DNA of 64,000 nt. Origin: Datura wrightii (Eukaryota > Streptophyta > Magnoliopsida > Solanales > Solanaceae). Made by a program: the position numbers and the translations under genes. Every line of letters begins with the position of its first letter. Position 1 is the stretch's first letter. Of this stretch, positions 45,506 to 56,072 are shown piece after piece. Under the pieces are notes generated by a model. That model saw only the letters and a list, made by a program, of their open reading frames with translations, had not been told where the DNA came from and ran no database searches. The DNA lies in the NCBI GenBank assembly GCA_035772735.1, contig JASDFA010000016.1, forward strand, positions 153,648,501 through 153,712,500, in the 5' to 3' direction.

Positions 45506-46382
45506 ATGTTTTTCTTTAAATTAACCCCGATTTTGCCTCTTTTCTCCCCATTTCTCTCCTCCTCCGCGGCCAAAACACCCAATTCCCCCCCCCCCCACCC
45601 AACATGCCACGCTAATAGGCAAGGAAAACGTTAAATTTCTTCGGTTCTTCTACTAAAAGGTATGTTATCATCGTTTCTCTCAAGTTTTTGGCAATTTTAG
45701 TCGAATTTGAGCATGTGAGGTGAAATATATCACCCCAAGTAGCAATTAAACATGATGTTGAATTATTTTGTGATTGATTATGTTCGGATTGTCGTAATTA
45801 GCATTTGAACTTGTCGATTATGTGAATAATTCGAATTTGATTGAAATATTGCATTCTAGGGCTTGAGTTATTGAAATGAATTGGGGAACTTGATAGTTTG
45901 ATGAATTAGATGCCGGGGTGTGGTTGTAAATTGAGATAAGTCGATGTAAAAATTGTATGAATGTTAAGAGAAGACGAATTCTCGAATTGTTGGGGAAAAT
46001 GCGAAAATTTTGTAAATTGGTTTGATTATTTAGATTTGTATGTAAATAGAATTTTCGTTGTTGTTTTTGTTTTGTTTTGTTTTTTTTTGTTTTGTTGCTA
46101 AGTGTGATGAATGGATTGCTATCGATAGTAGGATTGGGAGTAGCTGTATGAAGTCTGAGTAGTACGCTAACCGTTATGTTGTCGAAATTTTTCGTGAACG
46201 CACTAAGCAATATACCTTATAGTTGCTTGTGTTTGGGGTTGTAAATAGAGTAATCCTTGCCGAAGTATTGTAAATATAGTTAAGGACTAAGTGTGGGGTA
46301 AACTTAGTTTAACCCGACCTTAGCCTAAGTTAACTTGTATTTAGCCTAACTTTGTGCTTGTTTATGTATATTGACAGGTACA
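45506..46382 (+). other. Non-coding spacer upstream of ORF2
   Basis: About 0.9 kb with no conserved frame, T-rich, with a PPT-like CTAAGTGTGGGGTA at 46287-46300. It ends in ATATTGACAG, a plausible 3' splice site, 6 bases before the ORF2 ATG. The same TTGACAG precedes the ATG in the outer copy. Confidence 0.5.
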
Positions 46383-47603
46383 ATGGCAAGTCGACAGGAC
46401 AAGGGCAAGGGTGCTTCTACCTCAGGCACCGGACAGAAAAGATTGAGGTTGGGCACTGCAGTCCCAGCTTCACCAGCTGTTCCGTGCGGCCAACGCCGCC
46501 AATACGGAACAAGATGGGTAACTGATGAAGGGAAGAAGTGGTACGCGAAACATAAAGAGAACAAGTACTTCCCCGAGGAACATATTGCACGGGAACCACT
46601 TGCACAGGAGTTCCCACGTATTGTGCAGAGAATCGAGGCAGCTGAGCTCAGCTTTATCTTTCAGGAGCCCAAGGAGTGCAACCTACATTTGGTCCGGGAA
46701 TTCTATGCAAACTGGAACCCGGCCATCAGAAGCCACACAATAAAAATCAAAGGGCAGATTGTCACTCTGGAACCCCACCGATTTAATGCCATCGTTGGAG
46801 CGCGGGACACAGACGCCCACGTTCTCCGCCAGCTAAACATCACCCCACCGTACGCCGACATCAGACGTACATTGTGTGGGGCTCGATCCACATCCCGATG
46901 GAGTAGAAATAAGGAGAGGGGTTACCACTAGACTCTGCCTTATTCGCAGATGAACAGGGAGGCCAGAATATGGCTGAAAATTGTGTGTTCGTGCTTGATC
47001 CCGGGAGTCCACATGACGGATGTGACCCGGGACCGCGTCTGCTTGGTGTATGCCCTTATGAAAGGGATTGAGATTAATGTTGGGGCGGTCATTATTTCCG
47101 CCATGAAGAGAGCCAGACTGCACCAGGGCCACAGATACGGGTTTGGCGGACTCATCACCACCTTCCTCCGAGGCTTCGACATTGAGGAAGAGGCTTTGGA
47201 TTATATTCCGCAGTTGGAGCGGAGGGCCCTCGATGTGACAATAACTAAGGCCCCCGACACCACACATGGGCCAGTGCTGACTTTGGGCGAGCGACATGCT
47301 CGTGACGATCAGTACATGGCACGTATGTTTGGCATGCAGATGCTGCAGCTACGGATTGGTGGGAGACCAGCCACCGAGGAATAATTATGGCAGCTGGAGC
47401 TGGATTACCCATTTGGCGAGAATGCCAGAGCCTTATGCTGAGTGGGACCAGCCTTCGTGGAGCCGACGGATGACGATGTCCCTACTGATGTGGAGACACG
47501 TCGTGAGGACTCCGATGTGGAGTCCGATGACGACGATGGAGCTGACTCAGATATGGGCGACGAGGCAGCAGCACCGGATGAAGAAGTTGAATATTTCGAC
47601 TGA
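46383..47603 (+). pseudogene. ORF2, putative plant transposon protein domain, env-like position
   Basis: An ATG-started frame of 406 codons with three internal stops: TAG at 46929-46931, TAA at 47382-47384 and TGA at 47439-47441. At the first and third the outer copy reads CAG and CAA. Domain text includes GKKWYAKHKENKYFPEEH, REFYANWNP, FNAIVGARDTDAHVL, INVGAVIISAMKRARLHQGH and GGLITTFLRG, and the C-terminus is very acidic (DVESDDDDGADSDMGDE). The KEFYAN/FNAIVGA pattern resembles the Pfam family named putative plant transposon protein (Transposase_32); I cannot run the search. It sits after the pol tail and before the 3' polypurine tract, where Athila-like elements have their env-like ORF. 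I see no signal peptide or membrane segment. An alternative is an unrelated acquired host protein. Confidence 0.7.
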
Positions 47604-49498
47604 TCAGGGAGTTCCACTACCCGAAATTTTGTTTTGTAATTTTTGTGAACAGTGGGGACAGTGTTCGATTTAAGTGTGGGGTGGGGAGTAGCTAGGTGCT
47701 GGGACTTGGGCTCTAATTTGCTGTATGTTTTTCCTTGGTTTGTATGAATGTTTGTGCTTTCCCTGTTATGAACTGATTTGTGTTGTATCTATATATATTT
47801 GTTTGTGTGGTTAATGATGTGCGTTAGGAAAAGTTATGGTTGCCAGTGTAAATATTTTGTAAATTTTTTTTTCTATCGAGATGATCGATATTTTTCAAAA
47901 ATTTTTGAGAATATTTTGCACTTGTAAATATTTTCTTTCTATCGAAATGATCGATGTGTTGCAAAAATATTTCGGTTTTCATTTTTTTGGGTTTCTCAGA
48001 GTTTGTTTTCGGTTCTTTTACCAAGAATAGTCCCATTGAACCGAATGTCATAGTTAGTGACCGTTCCCTATGATGGATGGATGACGACCGTCTTAAGGGA
48101 AATGTAGTCGGTAGGAGTAGGATATTAATTTGTTTTTAATTTTTCTTTGGTGGATTGCATCAATGAACTGTAGTTGCTTTATGGTTGCAAAAATTTCGTT
48201 GCGTATGTAACTGATGTTCAAAATGTGAAAATGATTCGTTTGAGAGCATGCAATTCGGTAAATATGTTGAGTTACCTAGGCTATAGAATTTGATTCAGTA
48301 TGATTGAGGCTTAATTTGAATTCATGTGATTGGCTAATTAGAGAGTCTGTGAATGCATCTTGACTCGAGCTTGTGCATGAAGTGTGAAGTGAGGTATTGT
48401 TATTCCATGCCATTGTGATTTGTCTAGAACTTGCCTGGTGTGTATACAAAACGAAATGAAGGAGGTGTAGTGTTGGAAAGGATGTAGGCATTTCTTTGTT
48501 TTTAACCGATAGTTTCCAATTTTTTTTTCTTGTCAAATTCTACCTTTTTATATGTTGTATATCCTAGTCAGCCCGTTGAGCCTTTAGCCGATTTCTTTCT
48601 TTCTTTTGTCTAAAATTGTATAAACTAAGCTTTATTCCTTCTTTTCCTTAGCCTTAAAGTCTATACGAAGCTCTTAAGCGCTTACAAAGAAAAGAAAATG
48701 TTTCCCAAAGTGTTAAAGAGTGAAAAGAGTGAAAAGAAAAAGAAAAGCAGAGTGAAGAAAGAAAAGATGATGTTGAAGAGGCACTTGTTGTAATTACATA
48801 ATATTGAGGTTACATGAAAACCCTTTGTTTTGTGTCAAGTGTGTTTGATGAAATGGGCAGTACGAAAGTAAACCAGCATGAATGGGAGAAAAAGAGAAAA
48901 GAGAGGAACAATGTCCATGAGTCGATGGGAATGTGTCGAAAAGGCGCTTAAGGATGCTAGAGACTATTATTGGCTAATCCAATATATATACTAGATCCAT
49001 AGCCCCGTTACAACCCATTAAAGTCCTACGTGATCCTATATTGCATTTCTTTATATTAGTGGAGTAATACACTAAGGGCAAGCCTATGGGTCATGACATG
49101 ATGCATGTGAATTCTTTTGGGAGAGTGAGTGAAATTAATTTTTATATGCCCCTACTTGAATGTTTGTGTGTTGCATGAACAAAAAGGGGAAGATTCTCTT
49201 GAGTTGTGAGGGCACATGCTTGATGAAAGATTGATTTTCGTGTCGGATTTCTTGATTAGCTGATTTGCATGAGTTTGCCGATATCAAGAATCAATTCTTA
49301 AAGTCTAGGAAGTCTTGATGTATTAAAGGTCATTGTATTGTAAGACCAAGCATGTTTTCATGATGATTTGCAAAAATTGAATAATCGGTATGACCGTAGC
49401 GTAAATGGTCGCACCATAGTGACGAAGGTTGGGATGTAATTTGCATGAGTTGTGTATGTGTTGTTCGAGGACGAACAAGGATTTAAGTGTGGGGTAAG
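47604..49498 (+). other. 3' untranslated interior with hairpin and polypurine tract
   Basis: About 1.9 kb without conserved frames. PPT-like TTTAAGTGTGGGGT recurs at 47669-47682 and at the end (49479-49498), where it abuts the 3' LTR. A perfect 7-bp hairpin TTGTTCG-AGGA-CGAACAA is at 49461-49478, directly before the terminal tract. The minus-strand frames at 47824-48051 and 48276-48536 are not conserved in the outer element. Confidence 0.7.
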
Positions 49499-50938
49499 TG
49501 ATCTTGGGCAGATTTATATGCCCAAGTGATACTCAAACGTATTATTTTCGCCTTGTTTGTGTGAAATATGTATATATTCTCATGTAATTGGTAATAAAAT
49601 GTGAATTTATACTAACCAACATGATTAGCATTTGTTTTGCAGGAAAATATGATTTTTAGGAGCTAAAATGCATGTTGGAACTATATCGGAGTTGGACTTG
49701 GATACAAGCGTGGAAAAGACATTGGAAGGCACAAATTGTAGGGGCTCCGCGATGGAGCCGTGCCATGCTACCATCGCGGAGGCACACTTCCTGGAGAGGC
49801 AATTAAATGGCAATTTCCAGTGAGGCCTCGCGACAGCTCCGTGGCACGGAGATAGGCCTCCGTGTTGGCCTCCGTGCCACATTGAGGCTAATTTACCGGA
49901 CCCTGGATTTCCAGTGAAGGTCCGCGTCCACGCCGTGTCACGGAGGCAGTGCTCCGCGTTGACCTCCGTGACACGTTGCTTGTTATTCCGAGAAAAATTT
50001 CCCTCTAGTATAAATAGCACACTTAGATTTATTTTAATGAGAGGGGAGTTTTAGTTCAGACTTGGTGGAGCTAGGACGTGGGTTAGCAGCAGTTGAGGGA
50101 CGAAAAAGCTAAGAGATTTCTTCTCTTCCTTTCTTCTTTCAATCAATTGTATGTATGATTTACACTTGTTTTAGGATGATCGATCCACAAATGAGTGGCT
50201 AATTCTCTTCCTTGCTAAGGTTTTGAACATGTGTAGTGAATTTTGATTGTAAATGATATGGTTTTCTTCTTCTTCTTTCATGTTGTTCTATTAATTCTTG
50301 TTCTTACTGCATTAGTGCTTGGCCGACATTAATGTACATCTAAAAAGTCCAATTTCACTCGAGAGAGCAAGAAATTGGAAAGTTGTGAATTAATAGGGTA
50401 TTGTTCTTAACTTGATTTGGGAAAATTGGGTTTTGATGTGCTTTCCTGATAGAAATATACTTGAAAGCCATATTAGTCAATTTAGGAACCGGAATTGTAT
50501 TGCTAGGTCGTAAATTGCATTTGATCACAGAAATGTAGACGAATGGTTTATGATTCTTAAGTGAAATTAAATACGAGAGTTTTAATTTCTAGGCTAATGT
50601 TCTTGGCTAGCAACATGAAGAAGAGATTAACCGAATTATTATTACAATCGAATTCATTACTTGTTCTTAACCTTGGCATGCTCATATCCATAGTTTAAAT
50701 TCATAGTAAATAATTGTTAATAGTTTTAGTATATATTTTATAAACAAAAACTCAATTAACTGTTGGTTACGTTGTTGTTAGCATAGTTAGAAGTAAAATA
50801 AGAATATAGTATACTTAGACAATTTTTACATACCCTGAGCCTCCTTGGCTCGATACTTGGCTTACTTAGCCACTTTATTACTTGTTTGACCACGTCCACT
50901 TACGTGTCGATTTTATAACCTCAGCAACCCACTGAACA
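49499..50938 (+). repeat. 3' LTR of the inner element
   Basis: 1,440 bp from TGATCTTGGGCAG to ACTGAACA, followed by the AAGTA duplication. It is nearly identical to the 5' LTR except for the last 45 bases, which are clearly different (GATTTTATAACCTCAGCAACCC compared with AGTTTTTAACCCCTATAGC in short aligned pieces). TATA box at 50009-50016. Confidence 0.92.
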
Positions 50939-50943
50939 AAGTA

Positions 50944-52172
50944 GGTGGTGAAACTCCCTGATCAAGTATTCAAGTTCTTCGTCAAGTGTCGTTGCCTCGT
51001 CCCCCATATCTGAATCGCCCCTGCTGTCCTCATCTGACTCAACATCTGAGTCATCACGGTGTCTCCTCATTAGTAGGGACATCATCATCAATAGGCTCTA
51101 CAAAACCAGGCCCCACTTGGCATAGAGCCCTGGCATTTTCGCCAAAGGGGTAATCTAGGTCAAGCTGCCATAGCTCATCTTCTATTGCTGGCCTCCCGCC
51201 TATGGGCAACTGCAACATCTGCATCCGTACATGCGAGCCATAACTGATCATCCTGAGCATGTTGCTCGGCTAGTGTGAGAACTGGCCCATGAGTGGTGTC
51301 AGGTGCCTTGGTATTGGTGACGTCCAAGGCACGCCTATCTAATTGCGGGATATAGTCTAGGGCCTCCTCCTCGATGTCAAGGCCCCTCAAAAATGTGGTC
51401 AGTAAACCACCAAACCCGTACCTGTGCCCTTGATGCAAACGGGCTCTCTTTATGGCAGAGATGATCACCGCCCCAACATTAATCTCCAGCCCTTTCATCA
51501 GGGCATAAACAAAGCACACTCGATCCCGGGTGACATATGTCATGTGCACCCCTGGGATCAGGCAGGAAGACACAATTTTAAGCCAAATCCTGGCTTCCCT
51601 GTTCATTTAAGAGTAAGGCAGCGTCTGATGATAGCCCCTCTCCTTGTGCCTGCTCCACCGTGCTGTCGAACGGGCTCCACACAGAGTGCGTCTGATATCC
51701 GCGTAGGGTGGAGTTATGTTCAGCTGCTGGAGTACATGGGCGTCTATGTCCCGCGCCCCCAATATGGCATTTAGGTGATGAGGCTCAAAGGTGACACCTG
51801 CCCCCTTATCTTGACGGTGTGACTGCGGAGTGTCGGGTTCCAGTTTGCATAGAATTCCTGAATTAAATGGAGATTGCACTCCTTGGGTTCTTCAAAGATG
51901 AAGTTCAGCCCGACAGCGTCAATCCTATATACGATTCTGGGGAATTCCTGTGCAAGTGGCTCCCTTGCAATGTGCTCCTCAAGGAAGTATTTGGTCTCCT
52001 TATGTTTGGCATACCATTTCTTACCTTTGTTCGTCATCCATCAGGTTCCGTATTGACGGCGTTGGCCGCGAGGAACCGCTGGTGCTACCGGGACTGTCGT
52101 TCCCAGTCTAATCCTTTTTCTCCCGGCGCCTGATGTAGATGCGCCCTTTCTTTTGTCTTGCCTGCTTGACAT
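50944..52172 (-). pseudogene. ORF2 of the outer element, broken
   Basis: Homologous to 46383-47603. It starts at an ATG at 52172 (MSSRQDK) and keeps GKKWYAKHKETKYF, REPLAQEFPRIVYRI, QEFYANWNPTLRSH, the REARIWLKIV block and INVGAVIISAIKRARLHQGH. It has stops near 52040 and before MNREARIW (near 51607), and frameshifts near 51800 and 51240. A small deletion removed the normal stop at the 3' end. The inner element inserted about 30 bp past that point. Breaks differ from those of the inner copy, so both descend from an intact ORF2. Confidence 0.72.
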
Positions 52173-52189
52173 CGTTCCTGTCAAATCAC

Positions 52190-53412
52190 ACAGACAGTCC
52201 CAATGTTATTCAAGTAAAAAATTTGCTTCAATTAAGGTTGGGTTGAGTTAGCTACCCCACACTTAATCTTTAGCCACAATGAAAACAATTCGGCAAGACA
52301 ATCATTTTTTTCCAATGTTTATCAATCAACATGCCTCGTGCATTCAGCTAAGTCGATGGAATAATGACTAAGTACTACTCAGACTTCGTACAACTAATCA
52401 CAATTTCACCATCGATTTCATTACATCACATAGCACTTAGCCCAAAATTTTTCTCAACAACAACAACCTATACAATTCACCAATTTCATTTTCCCGAAAA
52501 TTCCCTTGTTTATTTAGCATATTCATCCATATTCACAACATCATTTACATCACCCAACATGCACAACCCAATCATTTTCAAACTTTCAACCAAATTTAGC
52601 TTCTTCCTATTCGAATTCCAACCCTAGCTACCAATTTCGCACAAATTCAATCAAACATGTATTTATCGAGTTCATATAATCATAACGATACTACGAACAT
52701 CAATCAACAATAACTTAAATGAATTCATGCTCAATTTACACTTAGGGAAAGCTTTAGCTACCTCACATGCTCAAAAATTGCAAATTTCTCAAATATTGAG
52801 GTTAAGTTCAAGAACGTACCTTTAATTCGATGAACTTCAAGAAAAGTTGAAGAAAATTTGATCCTAGGTCCGTTTCACATTGGAGGAGGGGGGATTTTGG
52901 GGAGTTTGTCGCAGAGGGGAGTAAGAAATGGGAAAAATGGGGTGTTTTCGGGGTTAAAAAGAAGAGTTTTCGCAGCGGGTCACCCGGCGACCCGGTATGA
53001 CCCGTCGCGAATAACACTTCAACGTGTCACGGAGGGTAACGCGGAGCACCCCCTCCGTGACACGGAGCCATCATGCAGGGGTTCTGGAATTTGTAAAAAT
53101 TCCAAAACACCTTCAACGTGTCACGGAGGGTAACGCGGAGACTCTCCTCCGTGACACGGAGCCATCGCGCAGGCTCACTGTTTTGCCACTTTTAATTTTT
53201 ACTCACCTCGATTTTTTTCCTTTGCGATCCTTTGAATATTTGCCCTCCGTTACACCTGAAAGTCATCTCACAACAAGAAATTGGTTAGAATTTATAGGTT
53301 TCAAACACGAATGAAAAAATATTTTTTTGTTTTTGTTTTTGTTTTTATATTTTTTTTCTTTTTTTTCTTTTTTTTTTAAAACTAATTCTACTCATCTATT
53401 ACAACAATTTAA
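52190..53412 (-). other. Spacer between pol tail and ORF2 in the outer element, with GC-rich modules
   Basis: It contains the paired GC-rich modules at 53019-53164, the GGGTCACCCGGCGACCCGG inverted repeat at 52976-53004, and a PPT-like tract at 52253-52266 (minus TTAAGTGTGGGGTA). It parallels 45044-46382 of the inner element. No frame is conserved between the two copies. Confidence 0.65.
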
Positions 53413-53460
53413 CGGGTTGCCTCCCGTGCAGCGCCTGGCTTACCGTCGCGGCTCGACGTC
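53413..53460 (-). other. Conserved post-pol motif with AGGCAA-loop hairpin (outer copy)
   Basis: Minus strand: GACGTCGAGCCGCGACGG, then CCAGGCGCTGC, then ACGGG-AGGCAA-CCCGT, a perfect 5-bp stem. It lies 8 bases after the stop of the protease/pol-tail frame. Confidence 0.62.
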
Positions 53461-53468
53461 ATTAAAGC

Positions 53469-54683
53469 TCAATAATCCACTAGAGTGACGGACGTTTTCT
53501 CTCGAATCACGTCCTCACCCCAATAATGCTTACATCGCTGCCCATTAACCAAGAACGAGGCACTTCGATCTTCTTGCCACAACTCCACTTCCCCATGCGG
53601 GGTGTCCTCAATCGGTGGTTTTCCCACTGGATCTCGAGAATCAACAATCTGAACAATATCTGCTTGATCAAGCACGTTGATTGCTAAAAGCTCCTCATAT
53701 ACGGCCGGAAGCTTCGTGGCCTTGTACACGTCAAATACCTCCACCTTGTCATGCGCCCGCATGGTTAGCTGCCCTGCAGCTACATCAATTAAAGCTTTCC
53801 CAATTTCCAAGAAAGGACGTCCCAAAATAAATGGGACTTCCGCATCCGGCTCAAAATCCAGCACAACAAAATCTACCGGGAAGATAAGGGAGCCCACTTG
53901 CACCAGCACGTCCTCCACAACGCAATCTGGTCTGGCCAAAGAACGATCCACTAACTGCAAGATCACTGTAGTTGGTATAGGACTTCCCAACCCCAACTTC
54001 TTGAATACCGATGTCGGCATCAAGTTAATGCTCGCTCCCAAATCGCATACTCCACGAGCTCGGATACTTTGCCCAATTGTGATTTGAATTGTAAAGCTCC
54101 CAGGGTCCTTGAGCTTTGTTGGCAACCTGTTCTGTATCCGAGAAGTGCACTCCTCCATCAGCACCATCGTAGCATACTCTGTCAATCTGCTTTTGTTTGC
54201 CACGATGTCCTTGATATATTTTGCATACTTCGGCACTCCCTGCAAAACATCAACAAGAGGTAAATTAATGTGTACCTGTTTAAGCACCTCCGTGAACTTT
54301 TTGAAACACGCTTCCTCCTTGTGTTTCTTTAATCTTTGAGGGAACGGGGGTGGTGGTCTTTCTGGTTTAGCTTCCTTTTTCTTCCCCCTCTCATCATCAT
54401 GTTCCCTTTCTTCCTCCACTGCTCCTGATTGCTGAGGTGGTCTTTCTGGTTCAACCTCCTTGAGTTGTAGACCACTCCTTGTGGTCACTACATTTGCTTG
54501 CTTGGGATTAGGGTCAGTGTCACTCGGTAGTCCTCCTCTTGGTCTGGTGTTTTTAGCTCCAACTAGTTGCCCAAACTGGTACTCCAATGCCTTTGTAGCT
54601 AACTGATTGTTCTTTACATCTGCCGCCAACTTCACATAGTCAGCCTGCAATTGAGCTTGGTTACCTATCATTGTTTTAAACAT
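53469..54683 (-). pseudogene. Protease with fused pol C-terminal tail, outer element
   Basis: 404 codons open. Residues about 1-150 are the gag-protease linker (EMFKTMIGNQAQ-type start and RPPPPFPQRLKK). The aspartic protease follows, with DLGASINLMPTSV and VPFILGRPFLEIG. The last 45 residues change character: EVELWQEDRSASF, then LVNGQRCKHYWGED and SVTLVDY-stop. That VNGQR-KHY tail is what Athila-like pol proteins have after integrase, so this frame joins protease directly to the end of pol. RT, RNase H and integrase (normally over 1,000 codons) are absent, and the join is in frame. Upstream stops separate it from gag. Confidence 0.82.
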
Positions 54684-55941
54684 TTCCTCAATGCTGGGTG
54701 GTGGTGGTGGACGAGGTGCATTGCTGCTTCTGTATTGAGTCTGATAGTTCTGCTGCCCTCCTAGATTTCTCCGTGCACCCTGATTCGAACTCTGCCCTTG
54801 ATGGTTGTTACTACCCCAGGAGAAATTTAGATGATTCCTCCAATTAGAGTTGTAGTTGTTGCCATACTATTGGTGATTATTTCTCTGTACATTACCAACG
54901 AAGTTCACTGAATCTGGATTTGCACCACAACACTCAGCTGAGTGTTCATTACTACCGCATACTTAACACCAAATCTGTTGCACTACATTAACTGGGGCTT
55001 GAGATTGATTTAAGCTCATGTTGCTGAAGCGGGTGTTGAGTTGATTTTGCAACGCAGCTATCTGTGCAGTGATAGCTGTAAAGCCATCCACTTCCAAGAC
55101 TCCTGCTGCTTTCCTTATTCCTCCTCTATGAGAGTCCGCATTCCACTCTGGATTTCCCTGCAAAATACGATTTAACAAAGTATACAACTCCTCATAAGTC
55201 TTTTCCAATACTTGTCCCCCAACTGCTAAGTCTAGCAAATTTTTGTGTGGGGTTCCAAACCCTCTATGAATGTATGCACCAACACATCATTGGACTGGTG
55301 ATGGTGAGGACAATACCGTAACATGGATTTGAATCTTTCCCAAGCTTGATACAGATTTTCCCCCTCTCTTTGTTTAGAATTTAGAATCTGACTTCTAAGT
55401 CTTACTGTTTTCCCGGATGGAAAGAACCGTATCAAGAATTTCCTTACAAGATCATCCCAAGGTGGTGATGGAATTAGGTTGGTCGGCTTTCAACCACCTC
55501 TTTGCTTCTCCCAATAGTGAAAATGGGAACAATGTAAGCCTTACGTAATCAGATGATACTCCAGCGGAAATATAAGTGTCACTTATCTCCAAAAAGTTTT
55601 GGAGATGTTGTTGTGGATCCTCATGAGGGAGACCTGTGAATTGCCTGCTGGTGTGCAGCAATTGCACCATATTCTGTTTCAGCTCAAACCTCCCTCCTGG
55701 ATCGGGATTGCGAATGCTTGATGTAACATTGTTAGCATGTGGGATAGCCACTTCACGAACTAGCCTAGCTGCCATTTCCTCGAGCACTAACACTGCCCTT
55801 ACAAGTGGTGGATTCTGTTGTTGCTCCAGGATTATTTGTCTGAGCAACTACAGCTTCTTTTCTAGAGCTTCTCTCCTTTGACGATGAAATTGTCTTTCCG
55901 TCTCTAAGTATGAATCCACCAGCACCTTGTCTCTTGCCAGT
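54684..55941 (-). pseudogene. gag of the outer element, broken
   Basis: Homologous to the inner gag. It is readable from RDKVLVDSYLE (near 55935; no ATG at this start, and a TGA just upstream as in the inner copy) through VREVAIPHANN and GGRFELKQNMVQLLHTS (55452-55847), then FFPSGKTVRLRSQIL and LYQAWERFKSML (55232-55435), then VLEVDGFTAITAQIAALQNQ (54963-55238). The zinc knuckle has a stop in it (WC-stop-VCG, Glu to stop). TAG at 54867-54869 replaces a Gln codon. Frameshifts lie near 55450 and 55235. Confidence 0.8.
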
Positions 55942-56048
55942 GTTCAACAGAATTCAATATCTGCAAAAGACAGGCTAAGATCAAGTTGTCAGCACAATAT
56001 AGAAATCGTAAACTAACACTTAAGAAAACAATTTTACCAATTGCCAGT

Positions 56049-56066
56049 CCCCCGGCAACAGCGCCA
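56049..56066 (-). other. Primer-binding site of the outer element, tRNA-Asp type
   Basis: Minus-strand TGGCGCTGTTGCCGGGGG, two changes from the tRNA-Asp complement, six bases after the 5' LTR end (CCGAACA). Confidence 0.8.
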
Positions 56067-56072
56067 AAAACT

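Larger units (their letters stand above)
41009..50938 (+). mobile_element. Inner complete non-autonomous gypsy element (gag, protease, pol tail, ORF2)
   Basis: 9,930 bp with paired LTRs of 1,442 and 1,440 bp, a perfect tRNA-Asp primer site, polypurine tract and perfect 5-bp target duplication AAGTA. Its interior holds a gag-protease frame with one stop, a frame-shifted pol-tail remnant, a hairpin motif, GC-rich repeats and ORF2. No RT, RNase H or integrase is present. The LTRs differ by about two dozen substitutions outside a divergent last 45 bp (near 2%), so this is the youngest insertion in the window. It must have been mobilised by enzymes of an autonomous relative. Confidence 0.93.

Noticed and set aside
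46383..47603. ORF2 as the transposase of an independent DNA transposon
   Set aside because: It lies inside a clean LTR element with target duplications and is shared at the same internal position by a second element; no terminal inverted repeats surround it.
46383..47603. ORF2 as a true envelope glycoprotein
   Set aside because: No signal peptide, hydrophobic membrane segment or cleavage site is visible; only the position is env-like.
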